This document shows, in pieces, positions 7,532 to 16,529 of a stretch of DNA of 49,833 nucleotides. The notes beneath the pieces are model-generated. The model did no database searches, had not been told where the DNA came from, and saw nothing but the letters and a program-made list of their open reading frames with translations. A program made the translations under genes and the position numbers. The first letter of the stretch is position 1; each line of letters starts with the position of its first letter. The DNA is from Variovorax sp. CF079 (lineage in GTDB: Bacteria > Pseudomonadota > Gammaproteobacteria > Burkholderiales > Burkholderiaceae_C): assembly GCF_900101545.1 (NCBI RefSeq), contig NZ_FMZU01000035.1:1-49833 (forward strand), in the 5' to 3' direction.

Positions 7532-8290
7532 TCAGGCCGTCGTCTGCACGTGCAGGCGGCTCGTCTTGCAGCGGTGCAGCGCGCGGTAGTGCTCCAGCGG
7601 CCGGCCGTTCGCACCGTAGGCAATCGACTCGATGCGCAGCAGCGGCTCGGGTTGCGGCAGGGCGAGCAGTTCGCAGGTCGCCGCATCGGGCAGCACCGCA
7701 TCGATCCAGCGTTCGGCACGCACCAGGCGCAGGCCGTACTGCCGGCGCAACACGTCGTAGAGCGAGCGATCGTCCAGCCGCGTGCGGTGCAGCCCCGGTG
7801 CCAGGTCCGCCGGCACCACCGTCTCGACCAGCAGGCGCAGCTCGCCATCGACACTGCGCAGGCGCTTGAGCGCAACGACCTGAGCGTTGTCTCCGGTGAG
7901 GCCCAGAGCGGCGGCCTCCTGCTCGGTGGGCGCGCGCAGCTCCTGCGTGAGGATCTGCGTGCGCACCGAGCGGCCCTTGCGTTCCATTTCGTCGGAGAAG
8001 CCCAGCACGGTCGAGACGAAATCCTCGTCTCGCTCGCGCGCCGACACGAAGGCGCCGCGGCCCTTGATCTTGTAGATCAGGTTGTTGCGCACCAGGTCGG
8101 CCAGGGCTTCGCGCACCACGATGCGCGAAATACCGAACTGGTCGCCGAGCTCCGCCTCGGAAGGCAGCTTGGCGCCGATGGGCAGGACGCCCTGCAGGAT
8201 CTGCAGGCGGATCGCGTCGCGGAACTGCGCCCACAGCGGTGATTCGGATGTGCGGTCGAGCACGCTCGACATGTCGTTGGAACTGTTCAC
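7532..8290 (-). CDS. GntR/HutC-family transcriptional regulator
   Basis: A 252-residue regulator with an N-terminal winged helix-turn-helix (about residues 18-85; LPSEAELGDQFGISRIVVRE and NLIYKIKGRGAFVS). A C-terminal UTRA ligand-binding domain follows (about 105-245; APGLHRTRLDDRSLYDVLRR and ALPQPEPLLRIESIAY). It starts at GTG 8290, one base after the dehydrogenase stop, so it is the last gene of the kinase-dehydrogenase-regulator operon. It probably represses the polyol locus and releases DNA on binding a phosphorylated intermediate. A diverged, broken copy is at 13600-14283. Confidence 0.88.
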   Translation of the reverse strand: MNSSNDMSSVLDRTSESPLWAQFRDAIRLQILQGVLPIGAKLPSEAELGDQFGISRIVVREALADLVRNNLIYKIKGRGAFVSARERDEDFVSTVLGFSDEMERKGRSVRTQILTQELRAPTEQEAAALGLTGDNAQVVALKRLRSVDGELRLLVETVVPADLAPGLHRTRLDDRSLYDVLRRQYGLRLVRAERWIDAVLPDAATCELLALPQPEPLLRIESIAYGANGRPLEHYRALHRCKTSRLHVQTTA

Positions 8291-8291
8291 T

Positions 8292-10055
8292 TTAAGATTG
8301 GCCGAGGGCTGAGCTGGTCATCAATGATGCATCGAAGGCGGGTTCCGCGTCGGGAGCCACCGCCTGGAGTCGAACGCCATGGCGCTCCCGCAGAGCGGTC
8401 GCGCAGGCACGCAGTTCGTTGTGCGCGCGCACTGTATCCCAGCCCAGCGCTTCCGCCGCGACGCCGGCGATCTCGGCGAGCGCGGCATCGGTGACAAGGC
8501 CTCGAATGGCCAGCAGCGTGCGGCGAATCACGAGGTCGTCGAGATGCACCACACCGGTTTCGAGACACAGGTAGGACAGTTCAGCGGCCGAGTAATCGGG
8601 CGCGTGTCGCAGCGGCACGTCACCCGACGCCGCAAGGCGCTGTGCCAGCGGCAGCGCCTTCGAGCCATAGCGGCTCAGCAGATTCAGCGCGCGCGTGCGG
8701 CCCATGCCGGAGGCGGCCATCATCCGTTCGATGAAGCGTTCGGTTGCCGGCGCATCGGCGGGCAGATCCGCGCCGCCACCGATGGGCAGCAGCTCGGTCG
8801 AGGCCGTGCGCGAGCGACCCAGCTGCTGCAGCACTTCGGTGGTCGCTTCTTCGGCCAGCGAACGGAAAGTGGTCCACTTGCCGCCGACGAGACCGACGAT
8901 GGGAATGTCGCGTGTGGCGTTCGGCAGGTCGACGACCACCGAATGGTCGCGCGAGACCTGCCCTGGCTTGTCGGCATCCGAACGCGCGAGCGGCCGCACG
9001 CCGACAAATGTGTAGACCACGTCGTCGCGCCCGAAGGTCATGTTCGGAAAAACCTCGCGCAGCACATCGATCAGATAGTCGACTTCGGCGGACTCGGTGA
9101 CGATCTGGTCCGGGTCTTCGATCGGGATGTCGGTGGAGCCCACGAGCACGCGATCGAAGAACGGGTAGACGATGCACACCCGCCCGTCCACCGCCTCGAA
9201 GTAGGCCATGCGGCCGTCGAGCGCATCGCGTAGCGCCGGATGGTCGAGCACGAGGTGCGAGCCCTTCGTGCCCATCACGCGCGGGCCAGCACCACCGAGC
9301 ACCGCCGCACTGCGGTCGAGCCAGGCACCCGTGGCGTTCACGACGGTGTCGGCGGTGACGCGCACGTGCGCGCCGGTGATCTCGTCGCGCAGCGTGAGGA
9401 TGTTGCCCACGCAGCCCACCACGCGGCAGTAGTTCGCGGCCGCGGAGCGCGGCTGGTCGCGGCAGGCATCGGCGATCAACTCGAGGATGAGCCATTCGGG
9501 GTGGCTGATCCACGCATCGAAGAAGGTCGCGGTCCAGCGTATCGCCGCGCGGAACAGGCTGCGGTCCGTCGAGGCCACGCGGCTGATCCGGTGCCCCGGC
9601 ATCACGCGCTGGCGGCGCCCCAGCAGGTCATAGAGCCGCAGGCCCAGCGCCACGGCCAGCAGGCCGCGTGTGCGCTGCGGCGGCGTGCGACCGAAGAACT
9701 TGAGCGCGCTGCTCATCAGGCCGCCGAAGAAGTTGGCGAGCGGCACGACGGTCTTGAGCGGGCGCACCAGGTGCGGCGCATTGCGCAGCAGCAGGTTGCG
9801 CTCGCGGGTGGCTTCGGCCACGAGCGAGAAGCTGCCGTTCTCCAGGTAGCGCAGGCCACCATGGATCATGCGCGAGGGCGCGCTGCTGGCGCCGGCGCCG
9901 AAGTCGCCCTTGTCGACGATCAGGCAGTCTACGCGCTGCAGCGAGAGGTCTCGGAATACGCCGACGCCGTTGATGCCGGCGCCGACGATCACCGTCGAGA
10001 AATGGCGGCCCGACATAGAGGCCGGGCGCACGAAGGGCAGTTGCCATGCGCTCAT
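8292..10055 (-). CDS. FAD-dependent glycerol-3-phosphate dehydrogenase-like enzyme (GlpD/EryB-like), copy 1
   Basis: A 587-residue membrane-associated-type flavoenzyme oxidising a phosphorylated polyol to a ketose phosphate. The FAD motif VIVGAGINGVGVFRDL starts near residue 22. GDFGAGASSAPSRMIHGGLR and the DAO-type segments LVGSTDIP and LVGGKWTTFR follow, then the C-terminal GlpD helical domain. Its start overlaps the kinase stop by four bases (10052-10055). Pairing with an FGGY kinase recalls EryA/EryB of erythritol catabolism, although true glycerol-3-phosphate is not excluded. A close paralogue is encoded at 14280-16046. Confidence 0.85.
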   Translation of the reverse strand: MSAWQLPFVRPASMSGRHFSTVIVGAGINGVGVFRDLSLQRVDCLIVDKGDFGAGASSAPSRMIHGGLRYLENGSFSLVAEATRERNLLLRNAPHLVRPLKTVVPLANFFGGLMSSALKFFGRTPPQRTRGLLAVALGLRLYDLLGRRQRVMPGHRISRVASTDRSLFRAAIRWTATFFDAWISHPEWLILELIADACRDQPRSAAANYCRVVGCVGNILTLRDEITGAHVRVTADTVVNATGAWLDRSAAVLGGAGPRVMGTKGSHLVLDHPALRDALDGRMAYFEAVDGRVCIVYPFFDRVLVGSTDIPIEDPDQIVTESAEVDYLIDVLREVFPNMTFGRDDVVYTFVGVRPLARSDADKPGQVSRDHSVVVDLPNATRDIPIVGLVGGKWTTFRSLAEEATTEVLQQLGRSRTASTELLPIGGGADLPADAPATERFIERMMAASGMGRTRALNLLSRYGSKALPLAQRLAASGDVPLRHAPDYSAAELSYLCLETGVVHLDDLVIRRTLLAIRGLVTDAALAEIAGVAAEALGWDTVRAHNELRACATALRERHGVRLQAVAPDAEPAFDASLMTSSALGQS

Positions 10056-11539
10056 TGCGCACCGCCCGCGATGTGGGTGAAGACAGGTGACATGCTGTCG
10101 ATCAGTTCCTTGAAATCGGCGTTGAAATCCGCATGGGCGCGTGCGTCCCTTGCATCGGGTTCGATGACGTCACAGGGCGCGAGCAAGGCACTGCCCTGCG
10201 CCGCGTCGTCGAGGCCCTGCGACATGGCGGCATAGAGCGCGGCGCCGCGTGCGCCGGTCTCGTCGTCAGCGCAGCGCTCGACCGGGCGCCCCAGAAAGGC
10301 GGCGAGCAGGTGCACGAGGCGCGCATCGCTCGCACCGCCGCCCAGCACCGTCGATGCCGAAACGGCGAGGCCGCCCGCCGCGAGGCGCGCCGTGTGCCGC
10401 GCATGCAGAGCCGCCACGGCATCGACCACGGCGCGTGCCATGTCCGAGCGCGTGTGGTGGCTCTTGAGGCCCACGAAGCCCGCCGTCACGCCACCGCCGC
10501 CGTTGACGAAGGGCAGGAAGCGCAGGCCGTTGGCGCCCAGCGGCACCGTCATGGCAAGGTCGACGACCGCGCGCGCATCGGGCAGCGCGAGCACGCCGGC
10601 CAGCCAGGCGATGTTGGCCATCGATGAGGGGCTGTTCTCCATGTAGAGCCGCTCGTTCTTGCGGCCGAAGTTCACGATGGCAGCGACAGCGGGCTTGGGC
10701 TCGATCTCCGGCCCGATGACCGCGTTCACGCACCATGTGCCGAAGACCGACACCGCGCGGCCGCGGCCTTCCGCGCAGATCGCGGTCATCGAGGCGAGCA
10801 GGTCGATGGCGCCCATCGCGACGGGAATGCCCGCAGGCAATCCGCACAGCGCAGCCTCGCAGGGCAATAGCTTTCCGATCACGGTGCCGCTCGGCACGAT
10901 GGGGCCGAAGGCGCGCGGCCCGAGGCCCGCAAGGCCCGATGCATCGAAGGCCGCCTGCGACCAGCCGCCGGTGGCCAGCGACACCAGGCCGGCGGTGCTC
11001 GCATCGCTGGCATCGGTGGCGATCTCGCCGGTCAGCAGGAAGCCGAGGTAGTCCTTGGCGAACAGCAGACGGCGCAGTTCGCCGCGCCGCACGGCATCGG
11101 CGCCCAGCAGCTCGGCGGCGATCACCGTCGGCTGCCCGGGCCACGGGCCGCAGCCCACGTCCTCGAACAGCCGCGCACCGTGGCTCGCCGACAGCTCGCG
11201 CGCACGGGCATCGGCGCGCTGGTCGGTCGATGCGACGGCGCGGCCACCCACGAGTTCGTTGCTGGCATCGAGCGCATAGAGGCCGGCGCCATGGCCGGTG
11301 CATGCCATGGCGCGAACCTCGGCCGCGCGCGGGCCGAGCTGGTGGGCAACATCGCGCAGCACGTGGGTCAGCGCGGTGCGGATCGCTGCGGCGCCCACCT
11401 CGCAGCCGCCTCCGGGCAGCCGGTCGTGCGGCAAGGGCATTCGGGACAAGGCGACGGTTCGGCCGCTTCCGGCTTCGAGGGCCAGCGTTTTCAGGCTGCT
11501 CGAGCCCATGTCGATGCCGATCAGTATGTTTGGCTTCAT
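10052..11539 (-). CDS. FGGY-family carbohydrate (polyol) kinase
   Basis: A 495-residue ATP-dependent sugar or polyol kinase. The N-terminal phosphate-1 motif is IGIDMGSSSLKTLALE. ACTGHGAGLYALD and VASTDQRADAR mark the substrate domain. FLPFVNGGGGVTAGFVGLK and VLGGGASDARLVHLLAAFLG mark the C-terminal actin-like domain. It is first in the minus-strand operon, coupled to the FAD dehydrogenase. ATG 11539 is preceded directly by a conserved TGTTATGACA element rather than a clear ribosome-binding site. The substrate is probably a tetritol or pentitol; xylulokinase-like specificity is an alternative. The second copy of this gene, at 16043-16355, is deleted internally. Confidence 0.85.
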   Translation of the reverse strand: MKPNILIGIDMGSSSLKTLALEAGSGRTVALSRMPLPHDRLPGGGCEVGAAAIRTALTHVLRDVAHQLGPRAAEVRAMACTGHGAGLYALDASNELVGGRAVASTDQRADARARELSASHGARLFEDVGCGPWPGQPTVIAAELLGADAVRRGELRRLLFAKDYLGFLLTGEIATDASDASTAGLVSLATGGWSQAAFDASGLAGLGPRAFGPIVPSGTVIGKLLPCEAALCGLPAGIPVAMGAIDLLASMTAICAEGRGRAVSVFGTWCVNAVIGPEIEPKPAVAAIVNFGRKNERLYMENSPSSMANIAWLAGVLALPDARAVVDLAMTVPLGANGLRFLPFVNGGGGVTAGFVGLKSHHTRSDMARAVVDAVAALHARHTARLAAGGLAVSASTVLGGGASDARLVHLLAAFLGRPVERCADDETGARGAALYAAMSQGLDDAAQGSALLAPCDVIEPDARDARAHADFNADFKELIDSMSPVFTHIAGGAQ

Positions 11540-11637
11540 GTCATAACAGCTTCGCGGAATAAAAGCGCGTCGCCAGTAGCATTTGCCCTAGTTATAGAGA
11601 CAAACTGGCTGAGTGTACATTCTATCCTGTCATAACA
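11539..11637. promoter_or_regulatory. Divergent control region, copy 1, with two TGTCATAACA sites
   Basis: TGTCATAACA occurs at 11539-11548, touching the kinase start codon, and again in the same orientation at 11628-11637, upstream of the transporter leader. Each site is a TGT..ACA half-dyad. The second, diverged copy of the locus keeps both exactly (16355-16364 and 16441-16450) while the sequence between has changed, which suggests a regulator site, most likely for the GntR protein. Confidence 0.55.
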
Positions 11638-11717
11638 TCTACAGTAACACCGAAGTCCCAAGGATCTGCTTGAAAAGCAGGTCGCAAGCTCTTCCAGCCA
11701 ACGTAAGGAGACAAAGA

Positions 11718-11831
11718 ATGAGGCGTAATTTCCCGAGGCCCGCAGCTGCCTCCGGTATCGGCCTGGCCGGCGCCAGCGCATTCGCGCAACAGCAATCCGC
11801 AGCCCCCGTCATGGTGTCGGGCGTCGAGTGA
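11718..11831 (+). pseudogene. Truncated sugar ABC substrate-binding protein gene (copy 1 stub)
   Basis: ATG 11718 has the same leader and AAGGAG site as the intact gene at 16530. The 37-codon frame keeps the signal sequence (MRRNF, GIGLAGASAFAQQQSAAP). It then jumps, by deletion of about 18 codons relative to the intact copy, to VMVSGVE and stops. The rest of the transporter is absent on this side, and the GMC oxidoreductase gene follows. Confidence 0.85.
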
Positions 11832-11928
11832 GTCTTCCTTCACCGGTCTAGCGAGACTGAAAATTTGAGGCCAGTGATGCGCGGCAAGGTTTTGCGCACG
11901 CGCGAAGTCTGGCCGGAGACAGCCTATT

Positions 11929-13587
11929 GTGAGCAACGAGATCAAGAGTTCCTCATTCGATTACATCGTCATCGGCGGCGGCACCGCCGGCGCACTGATG
12001 TGCAACCGCCTGAGTGCCGAAAAAAGCAAGCGCGTGCTTCTGATCGAGGCTGGCCGCAAGGACGACTACCACTGGATCCACATTCCGGTCGGCTACCTGT
12101 ACTGCATCGGCAACCCGCGCACCGACTGGCTCTACACCACCGAGCCCGACGCCGGCCTCAACGGCCGCACGCTGCGTTACCCGCGCGGCAAGACGCTGGG
12201 CGGCTGCTCCAGCATCAACGGCATGATCTACATGCGTGGCCAGGCGCGCGACTACGACCAATGGGCTGCGCTCACAGGCGACGACGAATGGCGCTGGCAG
12301 AACGTGCTGCCGGCCTTCAAGCAGCACGAGGACTACTACCTCGGCGCCGACGAACTGCACGGCGCGGGCGGCGAATGGCGGGTCGAGAAGCAGCGGCTGC
12401 GCTGGGACATCCTCGACGCCTTCGCGCTTGCTGCGCAGGAAGCGGGCATCCCCCACTCCAGCGACTTCAACCGCGGCAGCAACGAAGGCGTGGGCTACTT
12501 CCAGGTCAACCAGAATGACGGCTGGCGCTGGAACACGGCCAAGGCCTTCCTGCGGCCCACCTGCTACGGCCGGCCCAACTTCGAGATGTGGGTCAATGCC
12601 CATATGACGAAGCTCATCGTCGAAACACAGATGGATGGCAGCCAGCGCTGCACCGGCGTGCAGGTGTGGGACGGCCACGAGATGGTCACTGTGCAGGCCA
12701 CGCAGGAAGTGGTGCTTTGCGGCGGCAGCATCGGCTCGCCGCAAGTCTTGCAACTCTCGGGCATCGGCCCGGCCGATCTGCTGCTGCAGCATGGCATCCC
12801 GGTGCTGGCCGACCTGCCGGGCGTGGGCGCCAACCTGCAGGACCATTTGCAGATCCGCGCCGTGTTCAAAATCAATGGCGCACCGACGCTCAACGTGCTG
12901 GCCTCGTCGATGCTCGGCAAGGCAAGGATCGGCCTGGAGTACCTGACGAAGCGCAGCGGCCCCATGAGCATGGCGCCGTCGCAGCTGGGCGCGTTCACGC
13001 GCAGCTCGCCCGCGCATGAGCACCCGAACCTTGAGTTCCACGTGCAGCCGCTCTCGCTCGACGCCTTCGGCGAGCCGCTGCACAGCTTTCCGGCCTTCAC
13101 CGCGAGCGTGTGCAACCTCAACCCCACCAGCCGGGGCACGGTGCGCATCAAGAGCAATCGCTACCAGGATGCGCCGGCCATCGCCCCGAACTACCTGAGC
13201 ACCGACGAAGACCGCAAGGTGGCGGCCGACTCGCTTCGCGTGACGCGCCGGATTGCGGCCCAGCCTGCACTCGCAAAGTATCAGCCCGAGGAATGGAAGC
13301 CCGGCACGCAGTACCAGAGCGATGAGGAGCTGGCGCGGCTGGCCGGCGACATCGCGACCACGATCTTCCATCCCGTCGGCACCACCAAGATGGGCGCTGA
13401 CAGCGATCCGATGGCGGTGCTGGATTCGCGGCTGCGCGTGCGCGACGGACGCGGTGGCGTGATCGCCGGATTGCGCGTTGTCGACGCCGGCGCGATGCCG
13501 ACCATCACCAGCGGCAACACCAACAGCCCGACTTTGATGATGGCAGAAAAGGCGGCCGGGTGGGTTCGGGCGGATGCGCGTGAGTGA
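11929..13587 (+). CDS. GMC-family oxidoreductase (choline dehydrogenase-like)
   Basis: A 552-residue FAD-dependent alcohol dehydrogenase or oxidase. The FAD motif YIVIGGGTAGALMCNRLS is at about residues 12-29. The GMC signature 1 region RYPRGKTLGGCSSINGM is near residue 83. GMC signature 2 reads GSIGSPQVLQLSGIGP. The catalytic histidine is H481 in IFHPVGTTKMG, and its usual partner asparagine is in GNTNSPTLMMAEKAA. It starts at GTG 11929 with a weak upstream site. It lies exactly between the two copies of the polyol locus and runs opposite to the left copy, so it may add a first oxidation step or be an independent insertion. Confidence 0.88.
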   Translation: MSNEIKSSSFDYIVIGGGTAGALMCNRLSAEKSKRVLLIEAGRKDDYHWIHIPVGYLYCIGNPRTDWLYTTEPDAGLNGRTLRYPRGKTLGGCSSINGMIYMRGQARDYDQWAALTGDDEWRWQNVLPAFKQHEDYYLGADELHGAGGEWRVEKQRLRWDILDAFALAAQEAGIPHSSDFNRGSNEGVGYFQVNQNDGWRWNTAKAFLRPTCYGRPNFEMWVNAHMTKLIVETQMDGSQRCTGVQVWDGHEMVTVQATQEVVLCGGSIGSPQVLQLSGIGPADLLLQHGIPVLADLPGVGANLQDHLQIRAVFKINGAPTLNVLASSMLGKARIGLEYLTKRSGPMSMAPSQLGAFTRSSPAHEHPNLEFHVQPLSLDAFGEPLHSFPAFTASVCNLNPTSRGTVRIKSNRYQDAPAIAPNYLSTDEDRKVAADSLRVTRRIAAQPALAKYQPEEWKPGTQYQSDEELARLAGDIATTIFHPVGTTKMGADSDPMAVLDSRLRVRDGRGGVIAGLRVVDAGAMPTITSGNTNSPTLMMAEKAAGWVRADARE

Positions 13588-13599
13588 AGCGTTCTCCCG

Positions 13600-14283
13600 C
13601 GACGATGTGCAAAGGGCTATGGTGCGAGTGCGCAGCAGGGCCTCGGGTTCGGGCAGATTCAAAAGGGCGCAGGTTGATGCGTCAGGCACCGCGGCATCGA
13701 TCCACCGTTCGGCCCGAACAATGCGAAGCCCGTACTACCGTCGCAGCACGTCGTAGAGGGATCGATCTTCCAACCGGATGCGGTGCAGGCTGGGCGCCTG
13801 GTCCGCAGGCACGACCGTTTCCACAAGCAATCACAGCTCGCCATCGACACTGCGCAGGCGCTTATGCAACCACCTGCATCCCTTCGGTCAGTCTCAGTGA
13901 CCGCGCTTCGTCTTCGTGCGGCAAACGCAGTTCTTGGCTTAACACCTGAGTGCGCACCGAGCGCGCCTTGCGCTCCACATCTCGTCGGAGAAACCGAGAA
14001 CGGTCGACACGAATCCTCGTCGCGCTCGCGGGCCGGCTTACAAGAGCCCCACGGCCTTTGATCTTGTATATCGAGCCGCTTCGGACCAGAGCAGCCAGCG
14101 CCTCTCTCGCGACGATGCGCGAGATGCCATATGGCTCGCCGAGCTCGGCCTCGGACGGGAGTTTGGCACCGATCTCCAATTCGCCGCCCAGAATCTGGAC
14201 GCGAACGGCATCCCTGAACTGGGTCCGCAGCGGGGATGGGGAGTTGCGATCGAGTGCGGCAAACAGCCAGTCGGGTTGTTCAT
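13600..14283 (-). pseudogene. Broken GntR-family regulator gene (copy 2)
   Basis: The minus strand carries pieces of the 7532-8290 gene in several frames. One piece has the DNA-binding half (TQFRDAVRVQILGGELEIGA, PSEAELGEPYGISRIVAREA, YKIKGRGALVS). A later piece in another frame has PDASTCALLNLPEPEALLR. The ATG near 14283 is out of frame with the HTH part, a second frame change follows the GRGALVS region, and the 3' end is missing. No functional regulator can be made. Confidence 0.85.
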
Positions 14284-16046
14284 GGCAGATTTCGGCGAAT
14301 GCTGGTGCGCGGGTCCAGGGTGCTTCGTCCGTCGATTCGGGATGGAGAGTGTTCTGCGGCCAGCCGAACGCCGTGCCGATCTCGCAAGGTGGTACCGCAG
14401 GTCCGCAGTTCTTCGTTTCGGCGGATCGCGTCCCAATCCAGGGCTTGGGCGGCGAGATCGGCGATCTCGGCGAGCATGCCATCGGTGACTTCCCCGCGTA
14501 TGGCCAGCAGCGTTCTGCGGATCACCAGATCGGACAGGTGGACCACGCCCGTTTCAAGGCAAAGGTAGCGGATCTCAGAGGCCGAGTAGTGGGGCGCGTG
14601 TCGCAGCGGCAGATCGCCATTCGCGGCGAAGCGCTCAGCCAGCACAAGCGCCTTCGAGCCATAGCGGGTCGTGAGCTCCGAAGCCCGCCGGCGGCTCACA
14701 CCGGAAACCGCCATCGTCCATTCGACAAAGCGATCTGCTTGCAGCGGATCGGTCGGCCATTCGGCCCCGCCGCCGATGGGCAATTCCTCGGTCGACCCGA
14801 TCCGGGGGCGCCCGAGCAGCCGCAGGAGCTCGTCCGTCGCCTCTTGTGCAAGTGACCTGAACGTCGTCCACTTTCCGCCGACGAGGCGAACCATGGGGAT
14901 CGCGCGCGTCGCACTTGACGGATCGACGAGCACCGAGTGTTCGCGCGAGATCTGCCCGGGCTTATCGGCGCCGGAGCGAGCCAGGGGGCGCACGCCGACA
15001 AAGGTGTACACCACATCATCGTGATCGAAGCTCAAGCGCGGAAAACGTTCGCGCAAAACGCCAAGCAGATAGTCGATGTCTGGTTCGGTGACGACCTGAT
15101 CCGGGTCATCCACCGGTATGTCGATGGACCCCACAAGCACCCGGTCGAGAAAGGGATAGACGATGCATACCCTGCCATCCGCCGCCTCCAAATAGGCCAT
15201 TCGGCCGTCGAGTGCATCGCGCAGCGCGGGATGTTTGAGTACCAGGTGAGAGCCTTTGGTGCCCATCACGCGCGAGCCCGCGCCGCCCAGCGCGGCCGCG
15301 CTATGGTCGTGCCAGGCTCCCGCGGCGTTGACCACCGTATCGGCGCTGACCCGTACCCGTTCGCCGGTCAGCTCGTCGCACAGCGTCAAGGACTTTCCCT
15401 CGCAGCCCACGAGCCGACAGTAGTTCGTAGCTCTGGACTGAGGTTGGTCGCGGTGGCTATCTGCGATCAATTCAAGAATGAGCCACTCGGGATGTCTAAT
15501 CCAGGCATCGAAGTAGGTCGCAAGCCATCGCACGGTCGAGCGGAACAAGGTGCGATCCTGGGGCTGCACATGGTCGATCCGGTGTCCCGGCATGACGCGC
15601 TGCCGTCGCCCCAGCAAGTCGTACAGACGCAAACTGAACGCAACAGCAAACAGGCCTCGCGTGCGCGGCGCCTGCTTCACGCCGGCAAATCTGAGCGCGC
15701 TGCTCAACAAGCCGCCAAACCGGCTCGCCAGGGGCACGACCGTCTTAAGCGGTTGAACCAGATGAGGCGCGTTGCGCAACAACAGGTTGCGCTCGCGGGT
15801 GGATTCCGCCACCAGCGCCAAGTCGCCGCTCTCCAGATAGCGCAAACCGCCGTGGATCATGCGGGACGGTGCACCGCTTGCGCCGGCGCCGAAGTCTCCT
15901 TTGTCCACGATCAGGCAGGTTACGCCCTGGAGAGACAAGTCGCGGAACACGCCCACGCCGTCGATGCCCGCGCCGACTATCACTGTCGAGAAATGCCGGC
16001 CAGACAGAGACGCCGGGCGCTCGAAGGGCAGATCGGAATGCTTCAT
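14280..16046 (-). CDS. FAD-dependent glycerol-3-phosphate dehydrogenase-like enzyme, copy 2
   Basis: A 588-residue paralogue of the 8292-10055 product, alike over nearly its whole length. It has the same FAD motif (VIVGAGIDGVGVFRDL), GDFGAGASGAPSRMIHGGLR, LVGSIDIPVDDPDQ and LVGGKWTTFRSL. Only the C-terminal tail after HGVRL differs. The reading frame is intact although the kinase and regulator beside it are destroyed, so selection may have kept it for another phosphopolyol or redundant activity. Its start overlaps the kinase remnant stop by four bases (16043-16046). Confidence 0.85.
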   Translation of the reverse strand: MKHSDLPFERPASLSGRHFSTVIVGAGIDGVGVFRDLSLQGVTCLIVDKGDFGAGASGAPSRMIHGGLRYLESGDLALVAESTRERNLLLRNAPHLVQPLKTVVPLASRFGGLLSSALRFAGVKQAPRTRGLFAVAFSLRLYDLLGRRQRVMPGHRIDHVQPQDRTLFRSTVRWLATYFDAWIRHPEWLILELIADSHRDQPQSRATNYCRLVGCEGKSLTLCDELTGERVRVSADTVVNAAGAWHDHSAAALGGAGSRVMGTKGSHLVLKHPALRDALDGRMAYLEAADGRVCIVYPFLDRVLVGSIDIPVDDPDQVVTEPDIDYLLGVLRERFPRLSFDHDDVVYTFVGVRPLARSGADKPGQISREHSVLVDPSSATRAIPMVRLVGGKWTTFRSLAQEATDELLRLLGRPRIGSTEELPIGGGAEWPTDPLQADRFVEWTMAVSGVSRRRASELTTRYGSKALVLAERFAANGDLPLRHAPHYSASEIRYLCLETGVVHLSDLVIRRTLLAIRGEVTDGMLAEIADLAAQALDWDAIRRNEELRTCGTTLRDRHGVRLAAEHSPSRIDGRSTLDPRTSIRRNLP

Positions 16047-16355
16047 TGGATTTCGCCAGATAGGTAGGTGAACGTGGGCGACATGCGGTCGACCAGTTCG
16101 TTGAGGGCAAGATAAAAATCCGTGTGCGCCGCCGCGTTGGCCGCGTCCGGCGCGATCTGGTCACACGGCGCGAGCAAAGGGCCGACCGGGCGGCGTGGAT
16201 CGCTTGCGCACCCACCTCGCATTCGCCGGCGGAGCCAACGCGAACGCGGCACTGCGAGGCCGGATGTCGCCAGCGTGCGGCCGCTGCCAGCCTCCGGTGC
16301 CAGCGCTTTCAGCGCTGCTCGAGCCCATGTCAATGATCAGTATGTTTGGCTTCAT
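16043..16355 (-). pseudogene. FGGY kinase gene with large internal deletion (copy 2)
   Basis: From ATG 16355 the translation begins MKPNILIIDMGSSS, lacking one residue of the copy-1 start (ILIGIDMGSSS). It then changes frame. The far end, in another frame, is the kinase C-terminus (GPLLAPCDQIAPDAA, then ALNELVDRMSPTFTYL). About 400 codons of the middle, including the whole catalytic region, are gone. Confidence 0.85.
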
Positions 16356-16529
16356 GTCATAACAGCTTTGCGGAACAAAACTCATCACCAGTATCGTTTC
16401 CCCTAGTTATCGAGATAAACGGGCCAAGTGTACATTAGCCTGTCATAACAGCCATCGTGACACCGAGTCCCAAAGATCTGCTTGAACAGCAGGTCGCAAG
16501 CTCTTCCAGCCAACGTAAGGAGACAAAGA
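16355..16529. promoter_or_regulatory. Divergent control region, copy 2, promoter of the ABC transporter operon
   Basis: TGTCATAACA is repeated at 16355-16364 and 16441-16450, as in copy 1. The CTAGTTAT-GAGA-AAAC block between them and the leader with GCAAGCTCTTCCAGCCAACG and AAGGAGAC are also conserved. It drives the intact transport operon to the right. The left-facing transcript now leads only into the kinase remnant and dehydrogenase copy 2. Confidence 0.55.

Larger units (their letters stand above)
7600..11831. repeat. Diverged duplicated segment, left copy (GntR-dehydrogenase-kinase-promoter-SBP start)
   Basis: This segment matches 13600-16690 in gene order, overlap structure, promoter sequence and protein sequence. 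It covers GntR, the FAD dehydrogenase, the kinase, the divergent control region and the start of the substrate-binding protein gene. Divergence is well above that of a recent tandem duplication. Confidence 0.8.
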
